The position numbers and the translations under genes were made by a program. A DNA stretch of 64,000 bases, from the NCBI RefSeq assembly GCF_032678705.1, contig NZ_JAVTSS010000001.1:62001-126000 (forward strand), written 5' to 3'. The notes under the pieces were generated by a model. The model was not told the origin of the DNA and searched no databases. It saw only the letters and a list, made by a program, of their open reading frames with translations. This DNA is from Pedobacter frigiditerrae. Lineage in GTDB: Bacteria; Bacteroidota; Bacteroidia; Sphingobacteriales; Sphingobacteriaceae. Shown here one piece after another: positions 8,300-18,654 of the stretch; position 1 is the first letter of the stretch, and each line of letters opens with the position of its first letter.

Positions 8300-9361
8300 A
8301 TGAAAACCGATATCGCTCATCGCTTTGCGCAAAACCCATTGCTTTCTCCTATAGATTTAAAACCAAGTAGAGAAGGTCTGGAAATTGCTTGTCTGCTTAA
8401 TCCAGGTGTTTTTACTTTTCAAAATAAAATATGGCTTTTAATTAGAGTTGCGGAAAGGCCTATACAAAAACCTGGTATTATCTCTTTTCCGATATTAATG
8501 AAAGGCGGAATAGAGATCATGGAGATTGAAATAGATGACCCTTATTTAATTGCAAAAGACCCTCGGATTATTACTTATAAAGGCGTTGATTATCTAACAA
8601 CACTTTCTCATTTGAGATTAGTTTGTAGTGATGATGGTATTAATTTTTATGAGCCAGAAGGATATCCTTTGTTGCAAGGAGAAGGAGAAGATGAAGCTTT
8701 TGGTGTGGAGGATTGTAGAGTTTCATTAATAAATGACATTTACTATTTGACATTTACTTCTGTTTCTGCCCACGGTGTTGGTGTTGGTTTGCGAACAACA
8801 AAAGATTGGAAAAATTTTGACAAGTATGGGATGATTTTTCCTCCTCATAATAAAGATTGCGCCATTTTTGAAGAGAAAATTAATGGCAAATTTTATGCTT
8901 TTCATAGACCGAGTAGTGTAGATTTAGGTGGCAATTATATATGGATAGCTCAATCGCCAGACGGCATACATTGGGGTAGCCACAAATGTATTATTAAAAC
9001 ACGCCAACAAAAGTGGGATAGTAAAAGAGTTGGAGCAGGTGCAGCGCCAATTAGAACACAAAAAGGTTGGTTAGCAATTTACCACGGCGCAAATGCCGAA
9101 CATCAATATTGTTTAGGTGCATTTTTGTTAGATTTAAACAACCCTACGCAAGTTATAGCCCAAACCGACGACCCTATCATGCAGCCCCTACAACTATATG
9201 AATTGGAAGGTTTCTTTGGGCAGGTTGTTTTTACAAATGGCCATATTGTTAGGAGCGATGAGTTGACAATCTATTATGGCGCTGCCGATGAATACGTGTG
9301 TGGTGCTACATTTTCTATCAATGAAATTCTATCAGCATTAATCTATAAATCATCACTGTAA
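8300..9361 (+). CDS. Glycoside hydrolase family 130 protein (beta-mannoside phosphorylase or hydrolase)
   Basis: The product has the five-bladed propeller pattern of GH130: NPLLSPIDL near the N-terminus, LLNPGVF, IRVAERP, FGVEDCRV with the likely catalytic Asp, DCAIFEEKINGKFYAFHRP and GAGAAPIRTQKGWLAIYHGA. GH130 enzymes cleave beta-mannosides, often mannosyl-glucose or the Man-GlcNAc core of N-glycans, by phosphorolysis; some are plain hydrolases. It has no signal peptide, so it acts in the cytoplasm. The ATG at 8300 is preferred over an in-frame TTG four codons earlier. The gene runs convergently into the next one and overlaps it by 9 bases. It could work on sugars released by the GH92 locus 23 kb away (inference). 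Confidence 0.85.
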   Translation: MKTDIAHRFAQNPLLSPIDLKPSREGLEIACLLNPGVFTFQNKIWLLIRVAERPIQKPGIISFPILMKGGIEIMEIEIDDPYLIAKDPRIITYKGVDYLTTLSHLRLVCSDDGINFYEPEGYPLLQGEGEDEAFGVEDCRVSLINDIYYLTFTSVSAHGVGVGLRTTKDWKNFDKYGMIFPPHNKDCAIFEEKINGKFYAFHRPSSVDLGGNYIWIAQSPDGIHWGSHKCIIKTRQQKWDSKRVGAGAAPIRTQKGWLAIYHGANAEHQYCLGAFLLDLNNPTQVIAQTDDPIMQPLQLYELEGFFGQVVFTNGHIVRSDELTIYYGAADEYVCGATFSINEILSALIYKSSL

Positions 9362-11740
9362 GTTCGCTTTTACTTCAAAAAAGTTTTCGCCATAAATTAC
9401 ATCTTTGTTAGTAATTCCCTGTATAACAATCCTAAATTTTCCGGTAATATCGCTGGTGTAAAAACTAATTTCCGCTTCTTTTTCTCCATTAACTACAAGA
9501 CCATAATTCCAGTAAATGGTAGAGAAAAATGCAGGCTCTATTGGGTCTTTATAGTCACTTATATAAAATTCTTTTTCAGTGTGGATGCCGTTAATAGTAT
9601 AAAAACCATTCAAATTTTTATCATTACAATCTCTATATGTTCTAAGACCTTTAACTGTTAAATATTGTTTGCCTACAATTGGTGCAGTGTTTCTTCCATC
9701 ACCACTATGATTTCTACAATTTAAAATTTTGTTGAAACAAACGTAATCACCACATTTATTTGCATTCCAGGCATTTGGTTTGTCATTCTGCCTTGTAATT
9801 ATTACTTCTTTAAGTCGAATAGGCTTTTCTTTAGCATTAAGTACCATTTCGCTATTGTTTATTAAAGTTGAGGGCAAAATGGCTTCAATGTTTGGTAAAA
9901 TCTTAACCAGTTTTTTACTCAATGTTGTATATGGATTATTTATTTTAATCGTATGTAATAACATCTCTTCAGCAGTTAAAAACGCATACATCTTTTCACC
10001 TTCTTCTACAATTACATCAGCATTGTTGAGCTTAAATAAGCCTTCTTCATTTGTAACTACTGAAGTTGTTATCCCGCTACCATAGAGCCCAACAGTAAGT
10101 GGTTTTGTGAGTTTTTTCCTGTCGTTTCTTGCGATAAATCCACTAATTTTTAAGCTATCCATAGTAAGAGTAGTATCAGTTAACTTTACCGATAATAAGT
10201 CTTGCCAAGTATATCTCCTCCAGCCTTTTATTAATAATATTTGCTCTAAGTAAATCTTGTCTTTATAGAGAGAACCAGTTCCGTTTACAGGCAAATCTAG
10301 CAACTCATTCTTTAGGTAAACATAACTTTCAATGTCATTGGTTTTTTTTAACTCCAACCTATTTGCCTGTACGCAAGCTATAGAAACCACGGCATTTTCA
10401 TTAATAGTGTTAAGCTTTAATTTTATGGACACCTTTTCTCTTTGGCTGTAAATTTTTTTATCAGATTCTATTTCAAGTTTTTCTTTGGTGTTATGATGAG
10501 CAAAAAACATCCTTTCGGCTAAAGGTCTATACAAACTATCTAAAATGGTTAAAGTGGTTAAGCCTTTTGGTATATCTGTAAGGGGAATTTTTAAGAGCTT
10601 AAGTCTTCCATCCATATCAAATGGGATGTTTAAAAATTCTTCTTTAAAATTATGCACAAGTATATTTAATTTGCTAATTCCAATGCTTCTAACGTAAACA
10701 TTCAAGGTATCGTTAACCACAGCGTTTTGGATATTAATTGTCAAACCTTTGTCTATCGCCTTTTTCAATGCATAAGTGCTGTCCATAAGGTTTGAATGTA
10801 CTAATTTAACCGAATAATTTACACCAGCTTCTGGTACCAGCATAAACTTGCCCATACCATATGTAGAGGTTTCTATGGTATCTATAACTTGGCTATTTTT
10901 ATATAAGTAAGCATTTAGAGCGAGGGGCATTTTTTGTTGATCTTTTACCTCCCAGCCAATTATGCATGGCAAACCACTTATTAAATTTCCGCCCTCGGGA
11001 TAAAATTTCACATCAGCTTTGCTTTTCAACTGAGGTATGGCCAAGCTTAAGAAACTGCTATCCTTCTCATATTTAAGTTTCACATAAACATTTGGATCGA
11101 TCAGATCCCCCACCAAAGGTAAAGTCATTAAAAATTGGCCCGATGCATCTGTTTTGGCTTTTTTTGTTACGTTGCCATAGCGATAAATAATATTGGTGGG
11201 CTTGGGTAAAAAACGATTGTCTTTAGAGGTAACCGAAATCAGAACTTTATGACTTTTACTTTCGTACGGTTTCTCGGCAGCAATTTTCATACTTGCTTTA
11301 AAGGCAGGATCTATATTTGTTTTTATGGTAATGGATTGATGAAATACGGCTTCAGGCAAGCCATTGATCAGTTTATCGGTATAAACTAGAAAATGGTAAC
11401 TACCAGTTAAAATAGAATCTGGTATATTGATGTTTCCAAAAGAGAAACCATTTTCCATTAAAAACTTATCTTCTAGCACGATGGTACTGTCTATGTTTCT
11501 TATCAGTGCAACTGCCATAACACTATGATAAGAAATGGGAACTTTTGCTTCTTTGATTAGGTAACCTGTAAAATAGACCGTTTCGTTATTCGAGTATACG
11601 TTTTTATCGAAGTGTACAAATAGGTTGCTTGTTGGTTTTGCCTTAGCTAGCCAGTCCATTTTATTGGCGAAATTTTCTTGTGAAATACCTGTTGTAACCT
11701 TAATCCCAAAAAGAAAAAAAAGAAGTAAGAAACGCATCAT
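9353..11740 (-). CDS. Secreted macroglobulin-like (MG2-type) protein, copy 2 of a tandem pair
   Basis: The 795-residue protein begins with a signal peptide (about residues 1-20) and is predicted beta-rich. Near residue 40 it carries FVHFDKNVYSNNETVYFTGY, resembling the MG2 domains of bacterial alpha-2-macroglobulins and the multi-domain surface proteins of Bacteroidetes. A carboxypeptidase-regulatory-like segment may follow near residue 190. The C-terminal part holds closely spaced cysteines (CGDYVCFNKILNC) and the sequence FFSTIYWNYG shared with its neighbour. There is no thioester or TonB barrel. It lies 29 bases downstream of its paralog and was probably made by duplication. Function is unknown; cell-envelope location is inferred. 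Confidence 0.75.
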   Translation of the reverse strand: MMRFLLLFFLFGIKVTTGISQENFANKMDWLAKAKPTSNLFVHFDKNVYSNNETVYFTGYLIKEAKVPISYHSVMAVALIRNIDSTIVLEDKFLMENGFSFGNINIPDSILTGSYHFLVYTDKLINGLPEAVFHQSITIKTNIDPAFKASMKIAAEKPYESKSHKVLISVTSKDNRFLPKPTNIIYRYGNVTKKAKTDASGQFLMTLPLVGDLIDPNVYVKLKYEKDSSFLSLAIPQLKSKADVKFYPEGGNLISGLPCIIGWEVKDQQKMPLALNAYLYKNSQVIDTIETSTYGMGKFMLVPEAGVNYSVKLVHSNLMDSTYALKKAIDKGLTINIQNAVVNDTLNVYVRSIGISKLNILVHNFKEEFLNIPFDMDGRLKLLKIPLTDIPKGLTTLTILDSLYRPLAERMFFAHHNTKEKLEIESDKKIYSQREKVSIKLKLNTINENAVVSIACVQANRLELKKTNDIESYVYLKNELLDLPVNGTGSLYKDKIYLEQILLIKGWRRYTWQDLLSVKLTDTTLTMDSLKISGFIARNDRKKLTKPLTVGLYGSGITTSVVTNEEGLFKLNNADVIVEEGEKMYAFLTAEEMLLHTIKINNPYTTLSKKLVKILPNIEAILPSTLINNSEMVLNAKEKPIRLKEVIITRQNDKPNAWNANKCGDYVCFNKILNCRNHSGDGRNTAPIVGKQYLTVKGLRTYRDCNDKNLNGFYTINGIHTEKEFYISDYKDPIEPAFFSTIYWNYGLVVNGEKEAEISFYTSDITGKFRIVIQGITNKDVIYGENFFEVKANLQ

Positions 11741-11769
11741 TAAAGGTATTTATTTTTAGCTTAAATTTC

Positions 11770-14163
11770 TTATTTACTGGGTTTTACCTCGAAAAAATTT
11801 TCGCTATACACAACACCTTTATTTGTAACACCTTGAACTATAATTTTAAATTTACCGGTGATATCGCTAGTATAAAAGTTAAGCTCTGTCTCTTTTTTAT
11901 TGGTTAACATCATTCCATAATTCCAATAGATGGTAGAGAAAAAAGCTGGCTCCTGAGGATCTTTGTAATCATTATGATAGAATTCTTTTGGCTGATGAAT
12001 CCCGTTAAATTTCAAGAAATTTTCATCTACGCCTAAACCAGCTCTACATTCCTGATAAATCATTGAAATGCCATTTGTCATATATGATCTACCAGCTACT
12101 GGTTGTGTATTATCTGCATCACCTGGATGATTTCTACAGTTTAAAATATTATACCGACATACATAATCTCCACAGGCATTACTGCCTGATGCGCCTCTGT
12201 AACTTATGCCATTATCTTTTCTGCTTTTTATGACTACTTCTTTTAATCTAATCGCTTTTTCATTACCTTTTAATACTAGCTCGGCATTGTTAACAATAGT
12301 AGATGGAAGAACGGGGTTTTCAAAAACCAGCGACTTACTTAGTTTTTCATCCACTGCTAAAAATTGGTCATAGATTTGAATTTTGTAGTCGAACTTATTT
12401 TTGTCATTGATAAAAAGAACACTTTTTTTGCCTTGTTCTAAAATAAGTTCATCAACATTGAAATTAAAACTGCCTTTTTCAGAAGTATTTATTAAACGTA
12501 TTTTATTGTCGCCAAATGCACCAATGGTAACTGGTTTTACTAGGTCTTTTTTAGATTTTGTTATGGAACCCAGCATTTGTAAACTATCTTTCTTAGCGAT
12601 AATATCACTTGCTGTTGTGGTTTGTAGATCCTGCCAAGTATATTTCCTCCAACCTTTTACCAATAAAACTTGCTCTAAATAGTTTTTATCCTTAAAAGGT
12701 GTACCTTTTAAAACAACTGGTAGAGCATTTAATTCGCTTGTTAAATAAGTATAACTTTCTATGTCGTTAATCTTTTTTATTTCTAATCTATTATCCTGAA
12801 TGCAAGCAATAGAAACTAAACTAATTGTGTCTAAATTTAATTTAAGATTTAAGGTTACTTTTTCTCGTTGATTGTAGATTTGCTTGTCTGTACTTGTGGT
12901 TATTTTTTCCTCATTATCGTAGTGAGCAAAAAATATGCGTTCGGCAAGCGGCCTGTTTAGGCTATCTAAAACAGTTAGTGTTACCAATCCTTTTGGCACC
13001 TCATCAAGGGGTATTTTTATCATCCTTCTATTTGTTTCCATATCAAAAGGGATGCTTGAAAACATTTGTCGAAAGTTATGTAGAAGGAAATTCAGATTTT
13101 TTGTTCCAGTGGTTTTAATAGATAATGATAAGGTGTCTCTAACAATTGCACTTTTTAAATTGAGTACAAACCCTTTTTCTATCGCCTTAGGTAAATAATA
13201 AATGCTATCTGCAAGACCAGAATGAATTAGCTTGATGCTATATGTAGATTCCCTTTTTGGTAGTAATAGGAATTTACCAATGCCATAACTACTGGTTTCC
13301 ACGGTATCTATTACCTCGTTATTTTCATATAAAAAAGCTTTAACCGCTACAGGCATTTTTTGCTGGTCCTTAACTTCCCAACCTATATTTGATGATAAGC
13401 CTAACACTAAACTGCCACCTTCTGGATAAAATCCTATCGAAGCTTTATTCTTTTTTAATGGTAGCGCCAAATTTAGGTAGCTACTATCTTTATCATTTTT
13501 TAGTTTAACGTATAAATTAGGGTCAGTTAAATTAGATTGTTCGGGTAAACTGATCAGTAATTGACCAGATGGGTCTGTTTTTGTCTTTTTTGAGAGATTA
13601 CCATATCGATAATTAATTTGAGTTGGCTTTGGTAAAAACCGATTGTCTTTAGTAGTTACAGCTAGTAAAACTTGATGATTCTTGCTATTTTCTTTTGTTG
13701 CATCTAATACCTTTAATGAAGCTTTGAAGGCTGGATCTATATTAGTTTTAATGGTAATTGATTGGTAGAAAATAGCACTAGGTAAGCCATTTATGAGTTG
13801 GTCGGTGTAGGCAATAAAATGATAATTGCCTGTAAGAATAGAGTCGGGTAAAGTAATGCTGCCAAAAGATAAACCCTTGCCCATTACAAACTTATCTTGA
13901 ATGATGATAGCGCTATCTAAATCTCTAACTAAACAAACCGACATTATCTGGTGATTGCTAACTTTCGTCGCACCTTCTTTTATGAGATACCCTGTGAAGT
14001 AAGCTATTTCGTTATTGGTATAAACGTTTTTATCGAAATGAACAAAAAAATTGCTGGTTGATTTTGCCTTCGCTAACCAGCTCATCTTTTCGGCAATGGT
14101 ATCTTGCGCTAAAGCAGGCCGTAGGGCAAAGCAAAGAAGAGATAGAATGAGGATGAAGCGCAT
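11770..14163 (-). CDS. Secreted macroglobulin-like (MG2-type) protein, copy 1 of a tandem pair
   Basis: At 797 residues it matches the downstream protein from end to end: signal peptide, then MSWLAKAKSTSNFFVHFDKN, YFTGYLIKEG, FYPEGGSLVLGL, LLVKGWRKYTWQDL and a C-terminal cysteine cluster (NACGDYVCRYNILNC). The shared GWRxYTWQDL segment is typical of large Bacteroidetes envelope proteins that carry macroglobulin and carboxypeptidase-like domains but no barrel. This copy is first in the pair and probably leads a two-gene operon. The C-terminal half diverges more than the N-terminal half. No function is established. Confidence 0.75.
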   Translation of the reverse strand: MRFILILSLLCFALRPALAQDTIAEKMSWLAKAKSTSNFFVHFDKNVYTNNEIAYFTGYLIKEGATKVSNHQIMSVCLVRDLDSAIIIQDKFVMGKGLSFGSITLPDSILTGNYHFIAYTDQLINGLPSAIFYQSITIKTNIDPAFKASLKVLDATKENSKNHQVLLAVTTKDNRFLPKPTQINYRYGNLSKKTKTDPSGQLLISLPEQSNLTDPNLYVKLKNDKDSSYLNLALPLKKNKASIGFYPEGGSLVLGLSSNIGWEVKDQQKMPVAVKAFLYENNEVIDTVETSSYGIGKFLLLPKRESTYSIKLIHSGLADSIYYLPKAIEKGFVLNLKSAIVRDTLSLSIKTTGTKNLNFLLHNFRQMFSSIPFDMETNRRMIKIPLDEVPKGLVTLTVLDSLNRPLAERIFFAHYDNEEKITTSTDKQIYNQREKVTLNLKLNLDTISLVSIACIQDNRLEIKKINDIESYTYLTSELNALPVVLKGTPFKDKNYLEQVLLVKGWRKYTWQDLQTTTASDIIAKKDSLQMLGSITKSKKDLVKPVTIGAFGDNKIRLINTSEKGSFNFNVDELILEQGKKSVLFINDKNKFDYKIQIYDQFLAVDEKLSKSLVFENPVLPSTIVNNAELVLKGNEKAIRLKEVVIKSRKDNGISYRGASGSNACGDYVCRYNILNCRNHPGDADNTQPVAGRSYMTNGISMIYQECRAGLGVDENFLKFNGIHQPKEFYHNDYKDPQEPAFFSTIYWNYGMMLTNKKETELNFYTSDITGKFKIIVQGVTNKGVVYSENFFEVKPSK

Positions 14164-14376
14164 TTCATAAAGTTAATTGTTGAAGTTGAATTATCAAATC
14201 AGAACTTTAGTTTTACTAAATGAGTATTGCGCTATGTATATGGTCGTTGAATGCACAAGCTTTAGTAAAATAAACCCAATGGTAGCGAACACGTAGGGGT
14301 TGGCCCCTCCGGCAAACCTCGAAGTAAAGCGAACAGTGGGACTGATTTATCCCATTAATCACAGGTTTTGCTTTAC

Positions 14377-14406
14377 AAAAAAAGCGGCTCCATTTCTGAA
14401 ACCGCT
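14377..14406 (-). terminator. Terminator of the M16 peptidase gene
   Basis: On the minus strand AGCGGTTTC pairs fully with GGAGCCGCT (including G-T pairs) around a 6-base loop and is followed by seven T residues. It lies 46 bases after the peptidase stop codon. The rest of the 288-base gap to the next gene shows no feature I can name. Confidence 0.8.
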
Positions 14407-14451
14407 TAAATTGTATTAAAGTCCTCCCTTTTGGTTAGGATTTAGGTGGGG

Positions 14452-17385
14452 TTAGTATCCGAATAATTGCTCTAAAGTTAACGTTGTTACTGCACCAAAT
14501 TTCTGCATATCTTCCATTTTTACTTTTTTATCTGAAGCTACAACTAGATAAGTATAAGGTTTGTTAGCTACTTTTTGAGTATGGAAATCTTTGATGTTTG
14601 CAAAGGTAATTGGTTTTAATTCTTTGTATAAATCCATTCTAGAATCGTAATCGTAACCTAATTTTTTATCTGCAAAATACTGGAAGAAAACACCGTCTTT
14701 AGTTATTCTGGTGGTTTCAATGTTGTTAATTACATTAGATTTTGCGTTATCAAATGATTTATCACTTTGTGGTAAAACATTCAATAGTTCGTTCATTCCA
14801 TTAACTGCATCAGTCATTTTATCGGCTTGGCTACCAACATAAGCAATCATGCTGTATTGTTTGTCTGATTTGTCAGGAGAAACATATTGCGCAAAAGTAG
14901 AGTAAGCCAAAGCTTTAGATTCTCTAATGGTTTGGAATACAATTGAACCCATACCACCGCCAAAATAACTGTTAAATACTTCGATATTAGCAGCATCTGT
15001 TTTGTTGTATAAACCAGTGTTACGCAACCATCTAATTTCAGACTGAACCATTTCGTAATTTGCAAAATACACTTGGTTAGCAGTTTGAGTAGTGTAAGTA
15101 TAAACTTTAGCTGGTGCTGCTGGAGTAAACTCTTTTGGCATTAAATGAACCTTTTTAAGGTCTGCACTAAAGCTAGCTAAATCTTTAGGTCCGTAATAAG
15201 TAACCACATGCTCGTAATTAGTTAAGTTGTGGATTAGAGATATTAAATCCGCAGACTTGATGTTTTTAACCTCATCATTGGTTAATACATTGTTAAAAGG
15301 GTTAACGCTTCCGTACTGCGCATATGAAGTTAAGCCATTCATAATTTGGCCTTTGTTTAACTTATTATTCTCACGGCTTTTTAAGATGGTTCCTTTTAAG
15401 TTTTCTAAGGCTTTTTCATCAGCTTTTGCGTTAGCTAAAATATGCTCAACTAAGTTAACAGCTTTATCAAAGTTTTCTTGTAAACCGCTAATGCTGATTG
15501 TAGTAACTTCAGTGCCAACATTTACGCTATAACTACAAGCAATGTCATAAAATGCTTTACTTAATTCTTCTGCACTGTATTTATCTGTCCCTAAAAATGT
15601 TAAGTAGGTTGATGCATAAGGCAATAATTTGTAGTTGTTTGCGCCAATATTTACCCTGTAACTCATTCTAAAAATAGAGTTCTCGCTATTTTTGGTTGTT
15701 AATACTTCAGCTAAGCCAACTTTACCAAAAACGATGTCTTTTTTGTAGTCTAAAAATTTAGGTGCGATAGGTTTTACTGGAGCATCGATAATGCTTTTTA
15801 CAAATGGAGAAGTTAAATTTCCGTTAGCATTGATTGGTGTAATAGCAGGCTTTTCTACTTTAATGGTGTTTTTATCTACGCCTTTATGTTTAAAACCAAT
15901 AACATAATTGTCTTTAAAAAATGTATTTGCAAAGGCCACTAATTGCGCTTTCGTAATTTTTGAAGAAGCATCAACTTCGCTTAAGTCTTTATCCCATTTT
16001 GTTCCTCTATTTAATACGAAACTGGTAGAAAGATTTTCTGCTCTGTTGTTATTGCTATCAAAAGCTTGTAAGAAACTTAGTTTTCTATTCGCAACAATTG
16101 CTTTTAAAAGCCCTTCATCAAACTGACCTTTTTTCAATAAATCAATTTGTTCTAACAATAATTTCGATGCTTCTTCTAAGGTTTGTCCAGCTCTTGGTTG
16201 TGTACTTAAACTAAATACACCATAATCTTTCATTTGCTGATAATTGGCTCCAGCTCTTAAAGTTTTTTGTTGTTTGTTAAGGTTAATGTCGATTAAACCC
16301 GCTTTTCCGTTTAATAAAATCTTTTCGATGATATTCAACATGGCACTTTGCGAAGTATTTTCTGGATAGCCACGGTAGTAAATTTCTACCATTTCTGCAG
16401 CTGGTCCATAAACATCAACTTGTTGTATTTTAGTTAATGGTTTTTCTGGAGCAGGGTTATAAAGTGCAACTGGTTTTGCAACCATGTAACTAAAAGCTTT
16501 TTCAATCTTTTTAATCATCTCATCTGGATTAAAATCGCCAGTGAAAATTGCCGCCATGTTATTTGGAACGTAGTATTTGTTGTAATAATTTCTTATTTCA
16601 ACCAATGATGGGTTTTTTAAATGTTCAATTGTTCCAATAGTGGTTTGCTGACCATAATTGTGTGTAGGGAACAATAATTCCATCATTGCCTCATCCAATT
16701 TATTTGGGTCGCTATCTAAACCACGATTTTTCTCTTCGTAAACGGCTTCTAACTCTGTATGGAATATACGGAAAATAGGTTTGCGGAAACGCTCACCTTG
16801 TAATGCCAAAAATTTATCAACTGAGTTAGATGGAAAATCTTCGTTATAAACAGTTTCTTCATACCAAGTGTGGGCATTTGATGAATTACCACCAATTCCA
16901 GCAATCATTTTATCATACTCATTAGCAATTGAGAAATTTGATGCTTCCCCAGATGTTTTATCTATTTCTTTGTAGATTTCTTTACGCTGTGCTGGGTCTG
17001 TAGTTTTGTTGTACTTTTCGTAAAGTGCATCAATTTTATCTAAAAGCGGTTTCTCTTTCGCCCAATTAGCGGTTCCGAATTTATCAGTTCCCTTAAATAA
17101 AAGGTGCTCTAAATAGTGAGCTAAACCTGTTGCGTTTTTTGGGTCGGTGTTGCTACCTGCTCTTACACTCATGCGGAACTGGATGTTTGGCTCTTTTGTA
17201 TTAGGCGAAAGAATAACCGTTAATCCGTTTTTTAAAGTGTAAAAACGCGTTTTTGATGGGTCGTTAGTTACATATTTATAAGTGTAACCACCAGCAGTTG
17301 CGGTTTTCCACTGAAAAGCAGATTGCGCCATTAAATTTGTACCTGCCATTAATAAGCAGACAAATAATAAAAGTTTTAATTTCAT
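14452..17385 (-). CDS. M16 family zinc peptidase (pitrilysin-like, two-domain)
   Basis: A 977-residue exported protein with a signal peptide (residues 1-20, ending NLMAQ). The inverted zinc motif HxxEH is present as HYLEHLLFKG about residue 87, with the downstream glutamate in ELEAVYEEKNRGLDSDPNK. The second half (from about residue 520) is a degenerate M16 domain without the motif, as usual for these clamshell peptidases, which cut short peptides. Location is periplasmic or outer-membrane associated. The gene is monocistronic, divergent from surE, and has a good terminator. Confidence 0.92.
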   Translation of the reverse strand: MKLKLLLFVCLLMAGTNLMAQSAFQWKTATAGGYTYKYVTNDPSKTRFYTLKNGLTVILSPNTKEPNIQFRMSVRAGSNTDPKNATGLAHYLEHLLFKGTDKFGTANWAKEKPLLDKIDALYEKYNKTTDPAQRKEIYKEIDKTSGEASNFSIANEYDKMIAGIGGNSSNAHTWYEETVYNEDFPSNSVDKFLALQGERFRKPIFRIFHTELEAVYEEKNRGLDSDPNKLDEAMMELLFPTHNYGQQTTIGTIEHLKNPSLVEIRNYYNKYYVPNNMAAIFTGDFNPDEMIKKIEKAFSYMVAKPVALYNPAPEKPLTKIQQVDVYGPAAEMVEIYYRGYPENTSQSAMLNIIEKILLNGKAGLIDINLNKQQKTLRAGANYQQMKDYGVFSLSTQPRAGQTLEEASKLLLEQIDLLKKGQFDEGLLKAIVANRKLSFLQAFDSNNNRAENLSTSFVLNRGTKWDKDLSEVDASSKITKAQLVAFANTFFKDNYVIGFKHKGVDKNTIKVEKPAITPINANGNLTSPFVKSIIDAPVKPIAPKFLDYKKDIVFGKVGLAEVLTTKNSENSIFRMSYRVNIGANNYKLLPYASTYLTFLGTDKYSAEELSKAFYDIACSYSVNVGTEVTTISISGLQENFDKAVNLVEHILANAKADEKALENLKGTILKSRENNKLNKGQIMNGLTSYAQYGSVNPFNNVLTNDEVKNIKSADLISLIHNLTNYEHVVTYYGPKDLASFSADLKKVHLMPKEFTPAAPAKVYTYTTQTANQVYFANYEMVQSEIRWLRNTGLYNKTDAANIEVFNSYFGGGMGSIVFQTIRESKALAYSTFAQYVSPDKSDKQYSMIAYVGSQADKMTDAVNGMNELLNVLPQSDKSFDNAKSNVINNIETTRITKDGVFFQYFADKKLGYDYDSRMDLYKELKPITFANIKDFHTQKVANKPYTYLVVASDKKVKMEDMQKFGAVTTLTLEQLFGY

Positions 17386-17536
17386 TCTATAAGTTTTAGA
17401 TTGACGAGGCTATCTAGCGATAAATATGCTTGAGATAGTTTCTTTAATAATAAGTTATCTCAAATATAAGTGGATACAAAGCAGTTTCCTAAAAAATGAG
17501 CGAAAATTATAATATCTATCTCGTATTTTTACGCTT

Positions 17537-18376
17537 ATGAACAAGGATGCCAAAAAACCAACAATTTTAGTTGTTAATGATGATGGAATAACTGCACTAG
17601 GAATTAAGAATTTAATTGAAGTGATGCAGGAAATTGGAAGGGTAGTGGTTGTTGCTCCAGATGGGCCGCAATCTGGAATGGGACACGCCATCACCATTGG
17701 TAAACCTTTGCGTTTTGATAAAGTTGATTTATACCCAGGTGTAGAGATGTACAAATGCTCTGGTACGCCAGTAGATTGCGTTAAACTAGCCGTTAACAAA
17801 GTTTTTAAAGGCAAAAAACCAGATTTATGTGTGTCTGGAATTAATCACGGTTTAAACAATTCCATCAATGTTATTTATTCTGGAACCATGTCTGCTGCGG
17901 TAGAAGGCGCCATAGAGAAAATCCCGTCAATAGGTTTTTCTTTGGATGATTTTGCGCAAGATGCGGACTTTAGCCATTGCAAAGAGTTCATAAAAATCAT
18001 CGCCTTGCAAGTTCTTGCTAATGGTTTGCCAGAGGCGACATTATTGAACGTAAACTTCCCAAAAGGTGCTGATTTAAAAGGAATAAAAATTTGTCGACAA
18101 GCGAATGCTAAATGGGCAGAAGAATTTGATGAAAGAATTGACCCTTATAAACGTCCCTATTATTGGCTAACTGGAGTTTTTGAGAACTATGATAAGGGTG
18201 AAGATACCGATGTTTGGGCTTTAGATCATGGGTATGTTTCTGTCGTTCCAGTTCAGTTTGATTTAACTGCTCACCACGCCATTCCGATTTTAAATGGATG
18301 GGATTTTGGTAAGGAGGAAAGTTCAAAAACTACAATCCATAAAACTGCTGGTCCTGATGGTAACGGTTTAGGCTAA
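17537..18376 (+). CDS. surE: SurE 5'/3'-nucleotidase
   Basis: SurE is a metal-dependent phosphatase acting on nucleoside monophosphates. The protein shows VVNDDGITALGIKNL with the two metal-binding aspartates, the SGMGHAIT segment, GTPVDCVK and SGINHGLNNS. At 279 residues it is slightly longer than the usual 250-260 because of a C-terminal tail. The stop codon is one base before the ATG of the next small gene, and surE next to lpxB is a common Bacteroidetes arrangement. Confidence 0.95.
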   Translation: MNKDAKKPTILVVNDDGITALGIKNLIEVMQEIGRVVVVAPDGPQSGMGHAITIGKPLRFDKVDLYPGVEMYKCSGTPVDCVKLAVNKVFKGKKPDLCVSGINHGLNNSINVIYSGTMSAAVEGAIEKIPSIGFSLDDFAQDADFSHCKEFIKIIALQVLANGLPEATLLNVNFPKGADLKGIKICRQANAKWAEEFDERIDPYKRPYYWLTGVFENYDKGEDTDVWALDHGYVSVVPVQFDLTAHHAIPILNGWDFGKEESSKTTIHKTAGPDGNGLG

Positions 18377-18377
18377 G

Positions 18378-18650
18378 ATGATAGAGAGAGTTAAAGCAAT
18401 AAAAAACACAGTGTGGAGCGGTGTAGGCATAGGATTTATTGTCCCACTGATTCCTGGTGCTTTGGTTTGGCTTTTAATGCATCAATTTGTTGCGTTAAAA
18501 AAAGCAGATTTATTGTTAATTGGCTGCATTGCCTTAAACGCATTATTAATGAATTACTTTTTTAAGCAGAATAAAGATAACATTGCTAGAGGCATCATCA
18601 GCGTTACGTTTTTATGGGCATTTGCCTTTTTCTTTTACAAAGTCCTTTAG
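18378..18650 (+). CDS. Small three-helix membrane protein of unknown function
   Basis: Ninety residues with three hydrophobic segments (about 14-33, 42-60 and 70-88) separated by short charged turns. It follows surE by one base and precedes lpxB, so it belongs to the same operon. Small proteins of this kind are frequently found between surE and lpxB in this group of bacteria, but I know of no assigned function. Confidence 0.8.
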   Translation: MIERVKAIKNTVWSGVGIGFIVPLIPGALVWLLMHQFVALKKADLLLIGCIALNALLMNYFFKQNKDNIARGIISVTFLWAFAFFFYKVL

Positions 18651-18654
18651 ATTA

